Positions 18,316 to 26,652 of a stretch of 64,000 nt of DNA are shown piece by piece. Where the stretch lies: NCBI GenBank assembly GCA_963754235.1, contig CAVWFK010000046.1, positions 62,001-126,000 of the forward strand, written 5' to 3'. The stretch's first letter is position 1, and every line of letters starts with the position of its first letter. Source of the DNA: DATAYA01 sp963754235 (GTDB lineage Bacteria > Pseudomonadota > Alphaproteobacteria > Acetobacterales > Acetobacteraceae). Below the pieces are notes generated by a model, which was not told the origin of the DNA, did not search any database, and saw only the letters and a list, made by a program, of their open reading frames with translations. The translations under genes were made by a program, and so were the position numbers.

Positions 18316-19615
18316 CCTGTCGCCGCAACCCGGCACGCTCGACGCGATCGAGACCGCTTCGCGCGACGAACTCGCGGCCTTGCAGCGAGAGCGGCTGGGC
18401 TGGTCGCTGCGCCACGCCTACGACAACGTGCCGCACTATCGCCGAGCGTTCGACGCGGCCGGCGTGCACCCCGACGATTTCGCCGACCTCCCTGATCTCG
18501 CCAAGTTTCCTTTTACGACCAAGCACGATCTTCGGGCCAACTATCCGTTCGGCATGTTCGCCGTGCCGCGCGAGCGTGTCGCGCGCATCCATGCGTCGTC
18601 CGGCACCACCGGCAAGCCCACGGTGGTCGGCTACACGCGCGACGACCTCGATACCTGGGCCGAGGTGATGGCCCGTTCGATCCGCGCCTCCGGCGGACGC
18701 CCCGGCATGATCGTTCACGTCGCTTACGGCTACGGGCTTTTCACCGGCGGTCTCGGCGCCCATTACGGGGCGGAGCGGCTGGGCTGCACCGTCATTCCGG
18801 TTTCGGGCGGCCAGACCGAGCGCCAGGTGCAACTGATCCGAGATTTTTCGCCCGACATCATCATGGTGACGCCGAGCTACATGCTCGCGATCCTCGATGC
18901 ATTCGGTGCTGCCGGCGCCGATCCGCGCGCGACCGCGCTTAAGGTCGGCATCTTCGGCGCCGAGCCCTGGACCGATGCAATGCGCGGCGAGATCGAGGGC
19001 GCGTTCGACATGCACGCGGTCGATATCTACGGGCTTTCCGAGGTGATCGGGCCGGGGGTCGCTTGCGAATGCGTCGAGACCAAGGACGGACTGCACATCT
19101 GGGAGGACCATTTCTATCCCGAAGTGATAGACCCGAAGACCGGCGCGGTGCTGCCCGACGGCGCGCCGGGCGAGCTGGTGTTCACCTCGCTCACCAAGCA
19201 AGCGATGCCGGTCGTGCGCTATCGCACCCGCGACCTCACGCGCCTGCTGCCGGGCACCGCACGCACCATGCGGCGGATGGAGAAGGTGACGGGCCGTAGC
19301 GACGACATGATGATCGTGCGCGGCGTCAACGTGTTCCCGACTCAGATCGAGGAGCTGATCCTGCGCGTCCCGGCCCTGTCGGGGCATTATCAGGTGGTGC
19401 TGACGCGGGAGGGGCGGCTCGATGCGATGGCCGTGCACGTCGAGGCGCGACCGGAGGCATGGGGCGCATCGGCCTCGGCCCACGAGGCGGCGCTCGCGCA
19501 CGCGATCAAGGAGATCGTGGGTGTGAGCGCGCGCGTCGTGGTGGAGGCGCCGGGCGCGGTCGAGCGCAGCCTCGGCAAGGCGCGCCGAGTCGTCGATCGG
19601 CGCCCCGAAGCCTAG
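18305..19615 (+). CDS. paaK: Phenylacetate-CoA ligase PaaK
   Basis: Activates phenylacetate to phenylacetyl-CoA with ATP. From ATG 18305 the product is 436 aa, the normal PaaK length. HASSGTTGKPTVVGYT is the ATP-binding loop, IYGLSEVIGPGVACEC follows, and the C-terminal domain contains GRSDDMMIVRGVNVFPTQIEE. The frame is open from 18269, but 18305 gives a family-like N-terminus and overlaps paaI by 11 bases. The last gene of the operon, it ends tail-to-tail with a Crp/Fnr regulator, the two stop codons overlapping by 4 bases. PaaK in the absence of paaABCDE may also serve other aryl-acetates. Confidence 0.95.
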   Translation: MRPDLSPQPGTLDAIETASRDELAALQRERLGWSLRHAYDNVPHYRRAFDAAGVHPDDFADLPDLAKFPFTTKHDLRANYPFGMFAVPRERVARIHASSGTTGKPTVVGYTRDDLDTWAEVMARSIRASGGRPGMIVHVAYGYGLFTGGLGAHYGAERLGCTVIPVSGGQTERQVQLIRDFSPDIIMVTPSYMLAILDAFGAAGADPRATALKVGIFGAEPWTDAMRGEIEGAFDMHAVDIYGLSEVIGPGVACECVETKDGLHIWEDHFYPEVIDPKTGAVLPDGAPGELVFTSLTKQAMPVVRYRTRDLTRLLPGTARTMRRMEKVTGRSDDMMIVRGVNVFPTQIEELILRVPALSGHYQVVLTREGRLDAMAVHVEARPEAWGASASAHEAALAHAIKEIVGVSARVVVEAPGAVERSLGKARRVVDRRPEA

Positions 19616-20367
19616 AGCAGCATCGTCTGCGACTGCGACTGCCGGGCCGGCTGGACCGCCGCCAGCCGCTGCAAGGCGGGGATGTCCTGCAGTGTCACCT
19701 TGCGTCCCGTGATCCCGACCAGTTGACGTCCGCGCAGACGGCGCAGCACGCGATTCAGATGGATCACGTTGAGCCCGAGCAGATCGGCGATCTGCTGTTG
19801 GGTCAGCGCGAGTGAGAAGCTGTTCTCGGTCGCCAGCCTGCGGCGCTGCAGCCGGGCATGGAGGTCGAGCAGCAGCCACGTGACACGCTCCTCCGCGTCG
19901 CACTGGCCGATGCGGGTCAGCAGCTCGTCCAGAGCCTCGCGGTCGCGGCAGACCAGGGCGAAGATGCGCTGGCGCAGCCAGGATTCTGTGATCATGCGCT
20001 GCGCGGTGCGCGGCCCGTCGAGCAGGCACATTGCGACGTCGCTCGCCGTCTGCACGGAGTAGGTGGGCGCCTCGCCAAGCAGCGTTTCCAGCCCGACCAT
20101 GTCGCCCGGCAGCAGGATGCGCAAAAGCTGGCGCCGCCCATCGGGCAGCAAGCGGAAGCGGAACGCCCAGCCGGTGAACAGAGTGAAGAGGGGAGCGGAT
20201 TCCTCGCCGGCGCGCAGCAGCACGGCATCGCGCTCGGCGCGATGATGACCGAGCTTAAGGTGCTCGACGGTGCGGAGTTGGTCGTCGCCGAAATCCTGGA
20301 AATGTGGCAGGTGCCGAAGATGGCAATCCGCACACGCAACCGTGGTTTGCGTCGGCATGTAATTCAT
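19612..20367 (-). CDS. Crp/Fnr family transcriptional regulator
   Basis: A 251-aa regulator. It has an N-terminal cyclic-nucleotide-binding-like domain (GWAFRFRLLPDGRRQLLRILLPGDMVG) and a C-terminal winged helix (LTQQQIADLLGLNVIHLNRVLRRLRG). The N-terminus has C12-x2-C15 (VACADCHLRHLPHF), and single cysteines follow later, so an oxygen-sensing Fe-S cluster of the FNR type is possible but not shown. ATG 20367 is chosen over an upstream in-frame start at 20463. AGGAGG lies 12 bases upstream, and the N-terminus then matches relatives. It is divergent from a small plus-strand gene and convergent with paaK. Its targets are unknown. Confidence 0.9.
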   Translation of the reverse strand: MNYMPTQTTVACADCHLRHLPHFQDFGDDQLRTVEHLKLGHHRAERDAVLLRAGEESAPLFTLFTGWAFRFRLLPDGRRQLLRILLPGDMVGLETLLGEAPTYSVQTASDVAMCLLDGPRTAQRMITESWLRQRIFALVCRDREALDELLTRIGQCDAEERVTWLLLDLHARLQRRRLATENSFSLALTQQQIADLLGLNVIHLNRVLRRLRGRQLVGITGRKVTLQDIPALQRLAAVQPARQSQSQTMLL

Positions 20368-20607
20368 GGCGAACCATTCCCTCCTGGGACTGTTGTGAGA
20401 TACGGATTCGTTGACGTCGTCCCGACGCTGCCCTGGAGGGTCGTTGCTTGCCCCGTTTGACACAGCATCGGTTCATTTATCATGCATTGACGCTGGTGGT
20501 AGCGAAAATTTTATGACAAATCAACGGAACAGTTACACAGCCGACCACTTTCTATTGGAGGTAGCATAACCGTCATGGTTACAACGAATGCGGGAGGAGG
20601 TCCGGTG

Positions 20608-20847
20608 ATGACCGACGACGCAGAACCGACCGCGATGGCGGCGTTGATGTTGGTCGAATCATTGATGCTCGCTCTGATGGAGACCGGGGTGGTCGGCCAG
20701 GATGAAATTGCCGGCGCCATCGAGGACGTGATCGCCAGCCAGCGCGGCATGGACGGGCGCGACCCGGTGGTGCAGGCCGCCCGGCGCAAGGTGCATCACA
20801 TCGCCGATCGCCTTGTGGGCGCGCTGCCGCGCGGCCGTCGCCCCTGA
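20608..20847 (+). CDS. Small uncharacterised protein, divergent from Crp/Fnr gene
   Basis: A 79-aa protein starting MTDDAEPTAMAALMLVESLM. A very strong Shine-Dalgarno (GGGAGGAGG at 20592-20600) decides for ATG 20608 over the in-frame ATG at 20575. It is rich in Met, Leu and Glu and predicted helical, with no membrane segment or known domain that I recognise. The region between it and the divergent Crp/Fnr regulator (20464-20574) is relatively AT-rich and may hold the shared promoters. A weak FNR-like half-site (ATCAA) ends near 20524. Regulation of this gene by its neighbour is a guess. Confidence 0.65.
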   Translation: MTDDAEPTAMAALMLVESLMLALMETGVVGQDEIAGAIEDVIASQRGMDGRDPVVQAARRKVHHIADRLVGALPRGRRP

Positions 20848-20926
20848 CCCGGCGCCCCTGACACCTGTCGGCCCTGACCCGCGCCCTGGCGCTGGCCAGC
20901 GCCGGGGCGGCGCGCTAGGCAGGCGT

Positions 20927-22057
20927 ATGGATATTGGCGGCCTGCGATTCGACCTCGACACGATGCTTGCCGGGCTGCGCGCCTGGGTCGCCTGCGAAAG
21001 CCCGACCTTCGATGCCGCTTCGGTCGGGCGGATGATGGACCTCGCGGCGCGCGATCTGGTGCTCATGGGCGCGCAGGTCGAGCGCGTGGCGGGGCGGATG
21101 GGCTTCGGCGACTGCCTGCGCGCGCGCCTGCCCCATCCGCGCGCCGGCGAGCCCGGCATCCTTATTATGGGGCATCTCGACACGGTGCATCCGATCGGCA
21201 CGCTTGCCCTGCTGCCGTGGCGGCGGGAGGCGGGGCGCTGCTTCGGCCCCGGCATCTGCGATATGAAGGGCGGCAACTACCTGGCGCTCGAGGCGTTGCG
21301 CCAGCTCGCCCGCGGCTCCGTCGCCACCAGGCTGCCGGTCACCGTGCTCTTCACCTGCGATGAGGAAGTGGGCAGCCCGAGCACCCGCGACCTGATCGAG
21401 GCGGAGGCGGCGCGGCACCGCTTCGTGCTGATCCCCGAGCCGGGGCGGAGCGATGGCGGCGTGGTCACCGGCCGCTATGCGATCGCACGCTTCGATCTGG
21501 AGGCGACCGGCCGGCCGAGCCATGCCGGCGCGCGCCTTGCCGAAGGACGCTCGGCGATCGCCGAGATGGCTCGGCAGGTGCTGGCGATCGAGGCGATGAC
21601 GGCGGAGGATTGCACCTTCAGCGTCGGCGTGATCCGCGGCGGGCAGTGGGTCAATTGCGTCACCACCACCTGTACCGCCGAGGCGCTCAGCATGGCCAAG
21701 CGGCAGGCGGATCTCGATCGGGGCGTCGCGGCGATGCTCGCCCGCACCGCGGCCGGCCCGGATGTCGCGTTCGCTGTCCGCCGCGGCGTCACCCGCCCGG
21801 TGTGGGAGCCGGACGCGGCCGGCATGGCGCTCTATGAGCACGCGCGCGGGCTCGCGCGCGACCTCGGCTTCGAGCTTCCGCACCAGAGCGCGGGCGGCGG
21901 CTCGGACGCCAACTTCACCGGTGCCATGGGCGTGCCCACGCTCGACGGCCTGGGCGTCGAGGGCGGCGGCTTCCACACGCTCGGCGAATACATCGTCGAG
22001 GAGAGCCTGGTGCGGCGCGGCCGGCTGATGGCCGGGTTGCTGGCGACGCTCGGGTGA
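20927..22057 (+). CDS. M20-family metallopeptidase (glutamate carboxypeptidase-like)
   Basis: A 376-aa zinc peptidase. Metal-binding motifs are IMGHLDTVHP, GPGICDMKGGN and FTCDEEVGSPSTRDLI. A dimerisation lid follows (GRPSHAGARLAEGRSAI), then the final ligand region GGGSDANF. The closest named relatives by pattern are carboxypeptidase G2-type glutamate carboxypeptidases, which remove C-terminal glutamate from folates or peptides. Other amide substrates are possible. ATG 20927 starts a normal N-terminus, and the upstream open stretch from 20813 overlaps the small gene. It is translationally coupled to the DUF1345 gene by a GTGA overlap. Confidence 0.9.
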   Translation: MDIGGLRFDLDTMLAGLRAWVACESPTFDAASVGRMMDLAARDLVLMGAQVERVAGRMGFGDCLRARLPHPRAGEPGILIMGHLDTVHPIGTLALLPWRREAGRCFGPGICDMKGGNYLALEALRQLARGSVATRLPVTVLFTCDEEVGSPSTRDLIEAEAARHRFVLIPEPGRSDGGVVTGRYAIARFDLEATGRPSHAGARLAEGRSAIAEMARQVLAIEAMTAEDCTFSVGVIRGGQWVNCVTTTCTAEALSMAKRQADLDRGVAAMLARTAAGPDVAFAVRRGVTRPVWEPDAAGMALYEHARGLARDLGFELPHQSAGGGSDANFTGAMGVPTLDGLGVEGGGFHTLGEYIVEESLVRRGRLMAGLLATLG

Positions 22058-22731
22058 GCATCACACTGCCGCGCGGACGGGTCCGGCGGGTTCTGCTCGG
22101 CCATCGCCGCCTGTTCGGCAGCATCGTCGTGGGGGTCGCGGCATTTCTGCTGTTGCCGGCGCATTTGCCGGCGAATACACGCACGATCGTCGCGTGGGAC
22201 ATCTTTTCCGTCTTCTTCCTTGCCTGGTGCGCGGCCTCGTTCATCGACGCCAGCCCGCAGCGCATGGCCGCGCACGCTGAGGCGCAACAGGAGGCGGAGT
22301 GGACGATGTTCTGGATCGTCGTCGCCGGCGTGATCGTGAGCCTGGCTGCAATCGTGGGCGAGTTCTCGGCGATCAAGACGGTGGCGAAATCCTGGCGCGG
22401 CGTGATCGTGGCGCTGGTGGCGGCGACGCTGGGGCTGTCATGGCTGCTCAGCCACGTGCTGTTCACGCTGCGTTATGCGCACGAATATTACGAGCGCACG
22501 CCCGAGAGCGGCAAGTTCGCGCGCGGTCTGCAGTTTCCAGGCGATGAAGCTCCGGACTATTGGGACTTCCTCTATTTCGCGTTGGTGCTGGGGATGACGT
22601 TCCAGGTCTCGGATGTGCAGATCACCGCCAAGCCGTTGCGCCGGCTGGCGACGGTGCATGGGCTGCTGGGATTCCTGTTCAACACCGTGATCGTCGCGCT
22701 GACCGTCAATATCGCCGCGGGATTGCTGTAG
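22054..22731 (+). CDS. DUF1345 family integral membrane protein
   Basis: A 225-aa membrane protein starting at GTG 22054, which overlaps the peptidase stop codon. Five hydrophobic segments are visible, including LFGSIVVGVAAFLLLPA, FWIVVAGVIVSLAAIVG and LLGFLFNTVIVALTVNIAAGLL. The segment FPGDEAPDYWDFLYFALVLGMTFQVSD is the DUF1345 signature. The function is unknown. A REP-like palindrome follows its stop codon. Confidence 0.88.
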   Translation: MSITLPRGRVRRVLLGHRRLFGSIVVGVAAFLLLPAHLPANTRTIVAWDIFSVFFLAWCAASFIDASPQRMAAHAEAQQEAEWTMFWIVVAGVIVSLAAIVGEFSAIKTVAKSWRGVIVALVAATLGLSWLLSHVLFTLRYAHEYYERTPESGKFARGLQFPGDEAPDYWDFLYFALVLGMTFQVSDVQITAKPLRRLATVHGLLGFLFNTVIVALTVNIAAGLL

Positions 22732-22778
22732 TTTCAGCCGTCATTCGTGATGACCCTCGTCCCGCGACGCTCAACTTA

Positions 22779-22802
22779 CTCTCCGCCCTTGGGGGCGGAG
22801 AG
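22779..22802. repeat. REP-like palindrome, copy A
   Basis: CTCTCCGCCC and GGGCGGAGAG form a 10-bp stem around TTGG. It lies between the DUF1345 gene and the convergent SDR gene. The flank GCTTCAACTGCTCAC resembles the flank of copy B near 26640, and the upstream CGCTCAACTT matches copy E near 59240. It could also act as a terminator. Confidence 0.75.
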
Positions 22803-22814
22803 GGCTTCAACTGC

Positions 22815-23567
22815 TCACTTCCCACCGTCCACCTGCAGCGCCTGTCCGCTGATCCATCCGGCGAAGTCGCTGGCGAAGAACAGCACCGCGTTGGCGATGT
22901 CCTGCGCGGTGCCGAGCCGTTTGAGCGCGATCCGTTCGACCAGCGCGCGCTGCCCCGCCTCGCCGTAGCTCGCCCATTGCGCCTCGGTGGCAGCGTTGGT
23001 GCGCACGAAGCCGGGTGCCACGCTGTTCACCGTGATGCCGAACGGCCCGAGCTCGTGCGCGAGCTGGCGAGTCAGCCCGACAACGGCGTGCTTGGCGCTG
23101 CAATAGGCCTGCACGCCGGTCAGCGACGCCTGCAACCCGGCGCCCGAGCTGATGGTGATGATGCGGCCGGAGCGGCGCCGCTTCATCCCCGCCGCCGCGG
23201 CGCGGCTGAGCACGAAGGCCGCGCCGACATTGATCGCGAAGATCGTGTCCCATTCGGTGTCGTCCACCTGCTCGATCGGCCGCATCGCGTGGCCGGCGAC
23301 GCCGCCCGCGTTGTTGACCAAAACGTCGATCGCACCGCCGGTCTGCTGTTCGATCGCGCCGATCCAGGCAGCGGCGGATTTGCGTTGGCGCAGGTCGAGA
23401 ACGCTCGTCTGCACGCCCCCGCGCGCGGTCTCGGCGAGTTCGCCCGCATCGAGGTCGCAGCCGAACACGCGCGCACCGAGTGCCGAAAAGCTCTCGGCGA
23501 TGCTGCGGCCGAAGCCGTGCCCGGCGCCGCTCACCACCACGGTCTTCTGGTCGAAGCGGATGTTCAT
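22815..23567 (-). CDS. SDR family oxidoreductase
   Basis: A 250-aa classical short-chain dehydrogenase. VSGAGHGFGRSIAE is the cofactor loop, NNAGG lies near residue 85, SSGAGLQ contains the catalytic serine and YCSAKHAV the catalytic Tyr and Lys. SGQALQVDGGK closes the protein. The start ATG 23567 overlaps the upstream panE-like stop by 4 bases (ATGA), so the two are co-transcribed. The upstream open frame to 23753 lies inside the panE-like gene. The substrate is unknown; pairing with a ketopantoate-reductase-like enzyme suggests a small catabolic unit. Confidence 0.9.
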   Translation of the reverse strand: MNIRFDQKTVVVSGAGHGFGRSIAESFSALGARVFGCDLDAGELAETARGGVQTSVLDLRQRKSAAAWIGAIEQQTGGAIDVLVNNAGGVAGHAMRPIEQVDDTEWDTIFAINVGAAFVLSRAAAAGMKRRRSGRIITISSGAGLQASLTGVQAYCSAKHAVVGLTRQLAHELGPFGITVNSVAPGFVRTNAATEAQWASYGEAGQRALVERIALKRLGTAQDIANAVLFFASDFAGWISGQALQVDGGK

Positions 23568-24592
23568 GGCGCGAGCAGCTCCAGCAGATTGTCGTCCGAC
23601 AGGGTGCGGCGTCCGTCCTCGACCTCGTGGATCAGGGAGACGAGCTGCCGCACCGCCGGACAGTCGATGCCGTGGCGCGCGCCGATCTCGGCGATCGGCG
23701 CGATCTGCACGTCCACCTCCGTCCGGCGTTTGCGCACCGCGAGGTCGCGCCAAACGCCGGAATGGGTTTTCGCGTTCGGCCGGTTGAACGCGACCATCGC
23801 CGCGACCGATCCTCTCGCCGCGTCCTCGCTCGCGTCCGGCGAGAACGCGGCGGGATCGAAGCCGTTGAAGCCGAGCGGATCGACGCCCTCAGCCACCGCC
23901 ACCCGCACCGCCTCGGAGCCGAGCGCACGCCAGGCCGGCAGCAGCTCGGGACGTGCCAGGCAGTCGGCGATGCCCTTCTCCCCGAGCGCCTGCGCGAACA
24001 GCATCGCGCCATAGCCGAGCTTGCCCCATAGATAGGACCAGATGTGCTCGGTCATGATCGCATCCGGCTCGAAGTCGCGCATCACGGCGTGCAGCGCCGC
24101 GAGGCGTGACGTCATGCGCCCATCGAGTTCCCCCAGCACCACGGCGCCGCGATTGCTGAACAGGATTTCGCCCGGCTCAAGCCAGTCGGCGCCGAAATTG
24201 ACGAAGGCACCGATCGTGCGGTCGCGGCCAACGATGCGCGCGATGATGTTTTCGTTGAGACCATTCTGGAGCGAGAGAATAAATCCGTCCTGCGCCAGAT
24301 GCGGCGTGATCGCGCGCACCGCGCCCTCGGTGTGATGCGCCTTCACCGCCAAGAACACGCGCTTCCAGGTGCCGCGCACCTCTTCGGGCCGCATCGCCGG
24401 GGCGGTGATGCTGAACGCATCAATTGGGCCGGTGATGCGCAATCCGCGCGCCGGATCGCGGATCGCCGCGACATGCTCGGGCACGATATCGACGAAGCCC
24501 ACATCATGGCCCACGCGTTTGAGGAAGGCGCCGGCCGTGCCGCCGATCGCACCCGCGCCCCAGATCAGGATGCCGTCATGTGCCTCGCTCAT
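23564..24592 (-). CDS. Ketopantoate reductase family (PanE/ApbA) protein, copy 1
   Basis: A 342-aa NADPH-dependent reductase-family protein. GILIWGAGAIGGTAGAFLKR is the Rossmann loop. LAVKAHHTEGAVRAI, LSLQNGLNENII and a C-terminal ApbA_C helix bundle (KTHSGVWRDLAVRKRRTEVD) follow. ATG 24592 is preferred over a TTG at 24601. It ends in an overlap with an SDR gene, which suggests a role in substrate catabolism rather than pantothenate synthesis. A second, distinct family member lies about 1 kb away on the other strand. True PanE activity is not established for either. Confidence 0.85.
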   Translation of the reverse strand: MSEAHDGILIWGAGAIGGTAGAFLKRVGHDVGFVDIVPEHVAAIRDPARGLRITGPIDAFSITAPAMRPEEVRGTWKRVFLAVKAHHTEGAVRAITPHLAQDGFILSLQNGLNENIIARIVGRDRTIGAFVNFGADWLEPGEILFSNRGAVVLGELDGRMTSRLAALHAVMRDFEPDAIMTEHIWSYLWGKLGYGAMLFAQALGEKGIADCLARPELLPAWRALGSEAVRVAVAEGVDPLGFNGFDPAAFSPDASEDAARGSVAAMVAFNRPNAKTHSGVWRDLAVRKRRTEVDVQIAPIAEIGARHGIDCPAVRQLVSLIHEVEDGRRTLSDDNLLELLAP

Positions 24593-24623
24593 GCGCGGCA
24601 AACTCGCGCCGCACGCGGGGTTG

Positions 24624-24884
24624 TCAACCTGCCGGCCACACCGTCGGCTGCGGCACGAACAGGTCGCAATCCTGATGCCTCGCGAGCAGGCAATCCTCCA
24701 GCGCCGCCTTCGCCTGCAGCTCGCGCACGAGGAACAGGGAGATCACCACCACCGCCAAAGCGAGCGCGAGCCCCGCCAGGCTGCGCGTCTGCCGGTCCGC
24801 GTCGCGCTGCTCCTGCTCCTCGGTCCGGTGTTCCTCGGCCCAGTGCTCCTCGGTCAAGTGCTGGGCGTGGCGTATCGGGTGCAT
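24624..24884 (-). CDS. Small single-pass membrane protein, uncharacterised
   Basis: An 86-aa protein starting MHPIRHAQHL. A charged N-terminal region of about 35 residues, rich in Glu, Gln and His (TEEHWAEEHRTEEQEQ), precedes one clear membrane helix (LAGLALALAVVVISLFLV, about 35-52). A short tail with two cysteines (EDCLLARHQDCDLF) follows. The coding quality and compact fit between panE-like copy 1 and alkA support a real gene. ATG 24884 is chosen over an upstream start at 24932 that would overlap the alkA leader. I do not recognise a named family. The two Cys in the predicted exported tail could form a disulfide. Confidence 0.65.
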   Translation of the reverse strand: MHPIRHAQHLTEEHWAEEHRTEEQEQRDADRQTRSLAGLALALAVVVISLFLVRELQAKAALEDCLLARHQDCDLFVPQPTVWPAG

Positions 24885-24964
24885 GACGGCCTCGCAACTC
24901 CTGGTGGAGTGTGGCGCCCTTGCGCCTCGCATTCAAGTTGCGGGCAGCGGCATCTGCCGCTTCA

Positions 24965-25645
24965 ATGCCGCGCGTGACCGCTGCCCGCGCCATCGCCCAC
25001 CTCGCCGCCTGCGACCCCGACCTCGCGGCACTGATCCGTCGCGTCGGGCCGTGCCGGATCCGGCAGGACCGCTCCAGCCCGTACGAGGCGCTGGTGCGGG
25101 CGATCGCCCACCAGCAGCTTCATGGGGCGGCAGCGCGCGCGATCACGGCGCGGTTCCTCGCTCTGTTTCCCGGCGAGGCATTCCCCCGGCCGGAATCGCT
25201 GCTGGCGGCGGACCCGGCGAAGCTGCGCGCCTGCGGCTTCTCGGCCGCGAAGATCGAGACCATCCGCGGCATCGCGGCCGGAGCCGTCTCGGGGGTGGTG
25301 CCGACGCGGCGCTTGGCACAGCGCCTGTCGGACGCGGCGCTGATCGAGCGATTGGTGAGCCTGCGCGGGATCGGGCGCTGGACCGTGGAGATGTTGCTGA
25401 TGTTCACGCTCGGCCGCCCGGACGTGCTACCGGTCGATGATTTCGGCGTGCGCGAGGGCTGGCGGCGGCTGAAGGGCTTAAAGGCGCAGCCGAAGCCGCG
25501 CGCACTTGCGGAGATCGGCGAGGCCTGGGCGCCGTACCGCTCGACCGCAGCATGGTATCTGTGGCGGGCGGCAGAGGAGGGCAGAAGTAGCGGCTCGGCG
25601 CTGACCGGAAAGGCGGACGGGGCTGCCACGAGGAAATCCGCATGA
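24965..25645 (+). CDS. alkA: DNA-3-methyladenine glycosylase II, AlkA type
   Basis: A base-excision glycosylase removing alkylated purines. The 226-aa product has a helix-hairpin-helix motif (LRGIGRWTVEMLLMF near residue 132) and the catalytic aspartate region LPVDDFGVREGWRRL near 156. PYEALVRAIAHQQLHGAAA begins the core. It lacks the N-terminal domain of E. coli AlkA, as many short alphaproteobacterial forms do. ATG 24965 is preferred over 24911 because it gives the usual N-terminus. Its stop overlaps the next gene (ATGA), an unexpected pairing with a reductase. Confidence 0.92.
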   Translation: MPRVTAARAIAHLAACDPDLAALIRRVGPCRIRQDRSSPYEALVRAIAHQQLHGAAARAITARFLALFPGEAFPRPESLLAADPAKLRACGFSAAKIETIRGIAAGAVSGVVPTRRLAQRLSDAALIERLVSLRGIGRWTVEMLLMFTLGRPDVLPVDDFGVREGWRRLKGLKAQPKPRALAEIGEAWAPYRSTAAWYLWRAAEEGRSSGSALTGKADGAATRKSA

Positions 25646-26637
25646 AGGTCTGCATCTTCGGCGCCGGCGCCATCGGCGGATACCTCGCGGTGGAGCTGGC
25701 GCTCGCGGGCCATGAGGTCTCTGTCGTCGCGCGCGGCAATCATCTGCGAGCCATTCGGGATCATGGCCTGACCTTGCGGATCGATGGCCAGGAGAAGACG
25801 GTTCGCCTTCCGGCCAGCGACAATCCTGCCGAATTCGCTCAGCAGGAATTCGTGATCTGCGCGTTGAAGGCGCAGCAGGCTTGGCAGGCGGCGGCGCTGT
25901 TCGCGCCGCTGCTGGGTCCCGATACCGCCGTCGTCACCGCCATGAACGGCATCCCGTGGTGGTATTTCTACAAGGAGGGCGGCCGTTTCGAAGGGCGCTG
26001 GGTGCGCTCTGTCGATCCGGACGGCCGGCAGTGGAACGTCATCGGGCCCGCGCGCGCGATCGGCTGCGTGGTCGATCCGGCCTGCGAAATCGTGGCACCC
26101 GGTGTCGTCCAGCACCACGAGTTCAGGCGCTTCACCTTGGGAGAGCCGGACGGCCGCCGGTCGGAGCGGGTCGTCAGATTGAGCCGGGCCCTGATCGAGG
26201 CCGGGTTCGAGGCGCAGATCCGCGACGCGATCCGGTGGAATGTCTGGCTCAAGCTCTGGGGCAATGTTTGCTTCAACCCGATCGCGGCCCTGACCCATGC
26301 GACGCTCGACCGGATCACGTCGGAGCCCGGCCTCCGGGCGCTCTGCATCACGATGATGCGCGAGGCGAAGGCCGTGTGCGAAGCGCTGGGCGTTAACATT
26401 CCTGCCGAGATGATAGATCGGCGCCTGGCGGCGGCCGGTTCGGTGATCGGCCACAAGATCTCGATGCTGCAGGATCTCGAGCGCGGGAGGCCGATGGAGA
26501 TTGATGCGCTGGTGACGGCCGTTCAGGAATTGGGCCGATTGGTGGGACGTCCCACGCCGACGATCGACGCCATCCTCGCCCTGATTCGCGAGCGGGCGCT
26601 GCACTCCCCCTCCGCCCCCGAGGCGGAGAGAGCTTGA
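25642..26637 (+). CDS. panE: Ketopantoate reductase family (PanE/ApbA) protein, copy 2
   Basis: A 331-aa protein. It has MKVCIFGAGAIGGYLAVELA as the NADPH loop, ICALKAQQAWQAAALFAPLL, AMNGIPWWYF and the C-terminal domain KLWGNVCFNPIAALTHATLD with KISMLQDLERGRPMEIDALV, a closer match to typical 2-dehydropantoate 2-reductases than copy 1. It overlaps the alkA stop by 4 bases. The last 11 residues (HSPSAPEAERA) are encoded by a REP-like palindrome (copy B) that runs into the stop codon, so the natural C-terminus was probably replaced by repeat sequence. The symbol is tentative. Confidence 0.85.
   Translation: MKVCIFGAGAIGGYLAVELALAGHEVSVVARGNHLRAIRDHGLTLRIDGQEKTVRLPASDNPAEFAQQEFVICALKAQQAWQAAALFAPLLGPDTAVVTAMNGIPWWYFYKEGGRFEGRWVRSVDPDGRQWNVIGPARAIGCVVDPACEIVAPGVVQHHEFRRFTLGEPDGRRSERVVRLSRALIEAGFEAQIRDAIRWNVWLKLWGNVCFNPIAALTHATLDRITSEPGLRALCITMMREAKAVCEALGVNIPAEMIDRRLAAAGSVIGHKISMLQDLERGRPMEIDALVTAVQELGRLVGRPTPTIDAILALIRERALHSPSAPEAERA
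26610..26628. repeat. REP-like palindrome, copy B, inside a coding 3' end
   Basis: CTCCGCC and GGCGGAG flank a short loop. The following GAGAGCTTGAGCCGCTCAC resembles the flank of copy A (GAGGGCTTCAACTGCTCAC). The repeat encodes the last residues of panE copy 2, and the TGA stop lies inside the repeat flank. Confidence 0.7.
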
Positions 26638-26652
26638 GCCGCTCACTGAAGA

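Noticed and set aside
20511..20524. FNR-box-like TTATGACAAATCAA upstream of the Crp/Fnr gene
   Set aside because: Only the right half matches TTGAT-N4-ATCAA; too weak to list as a site.
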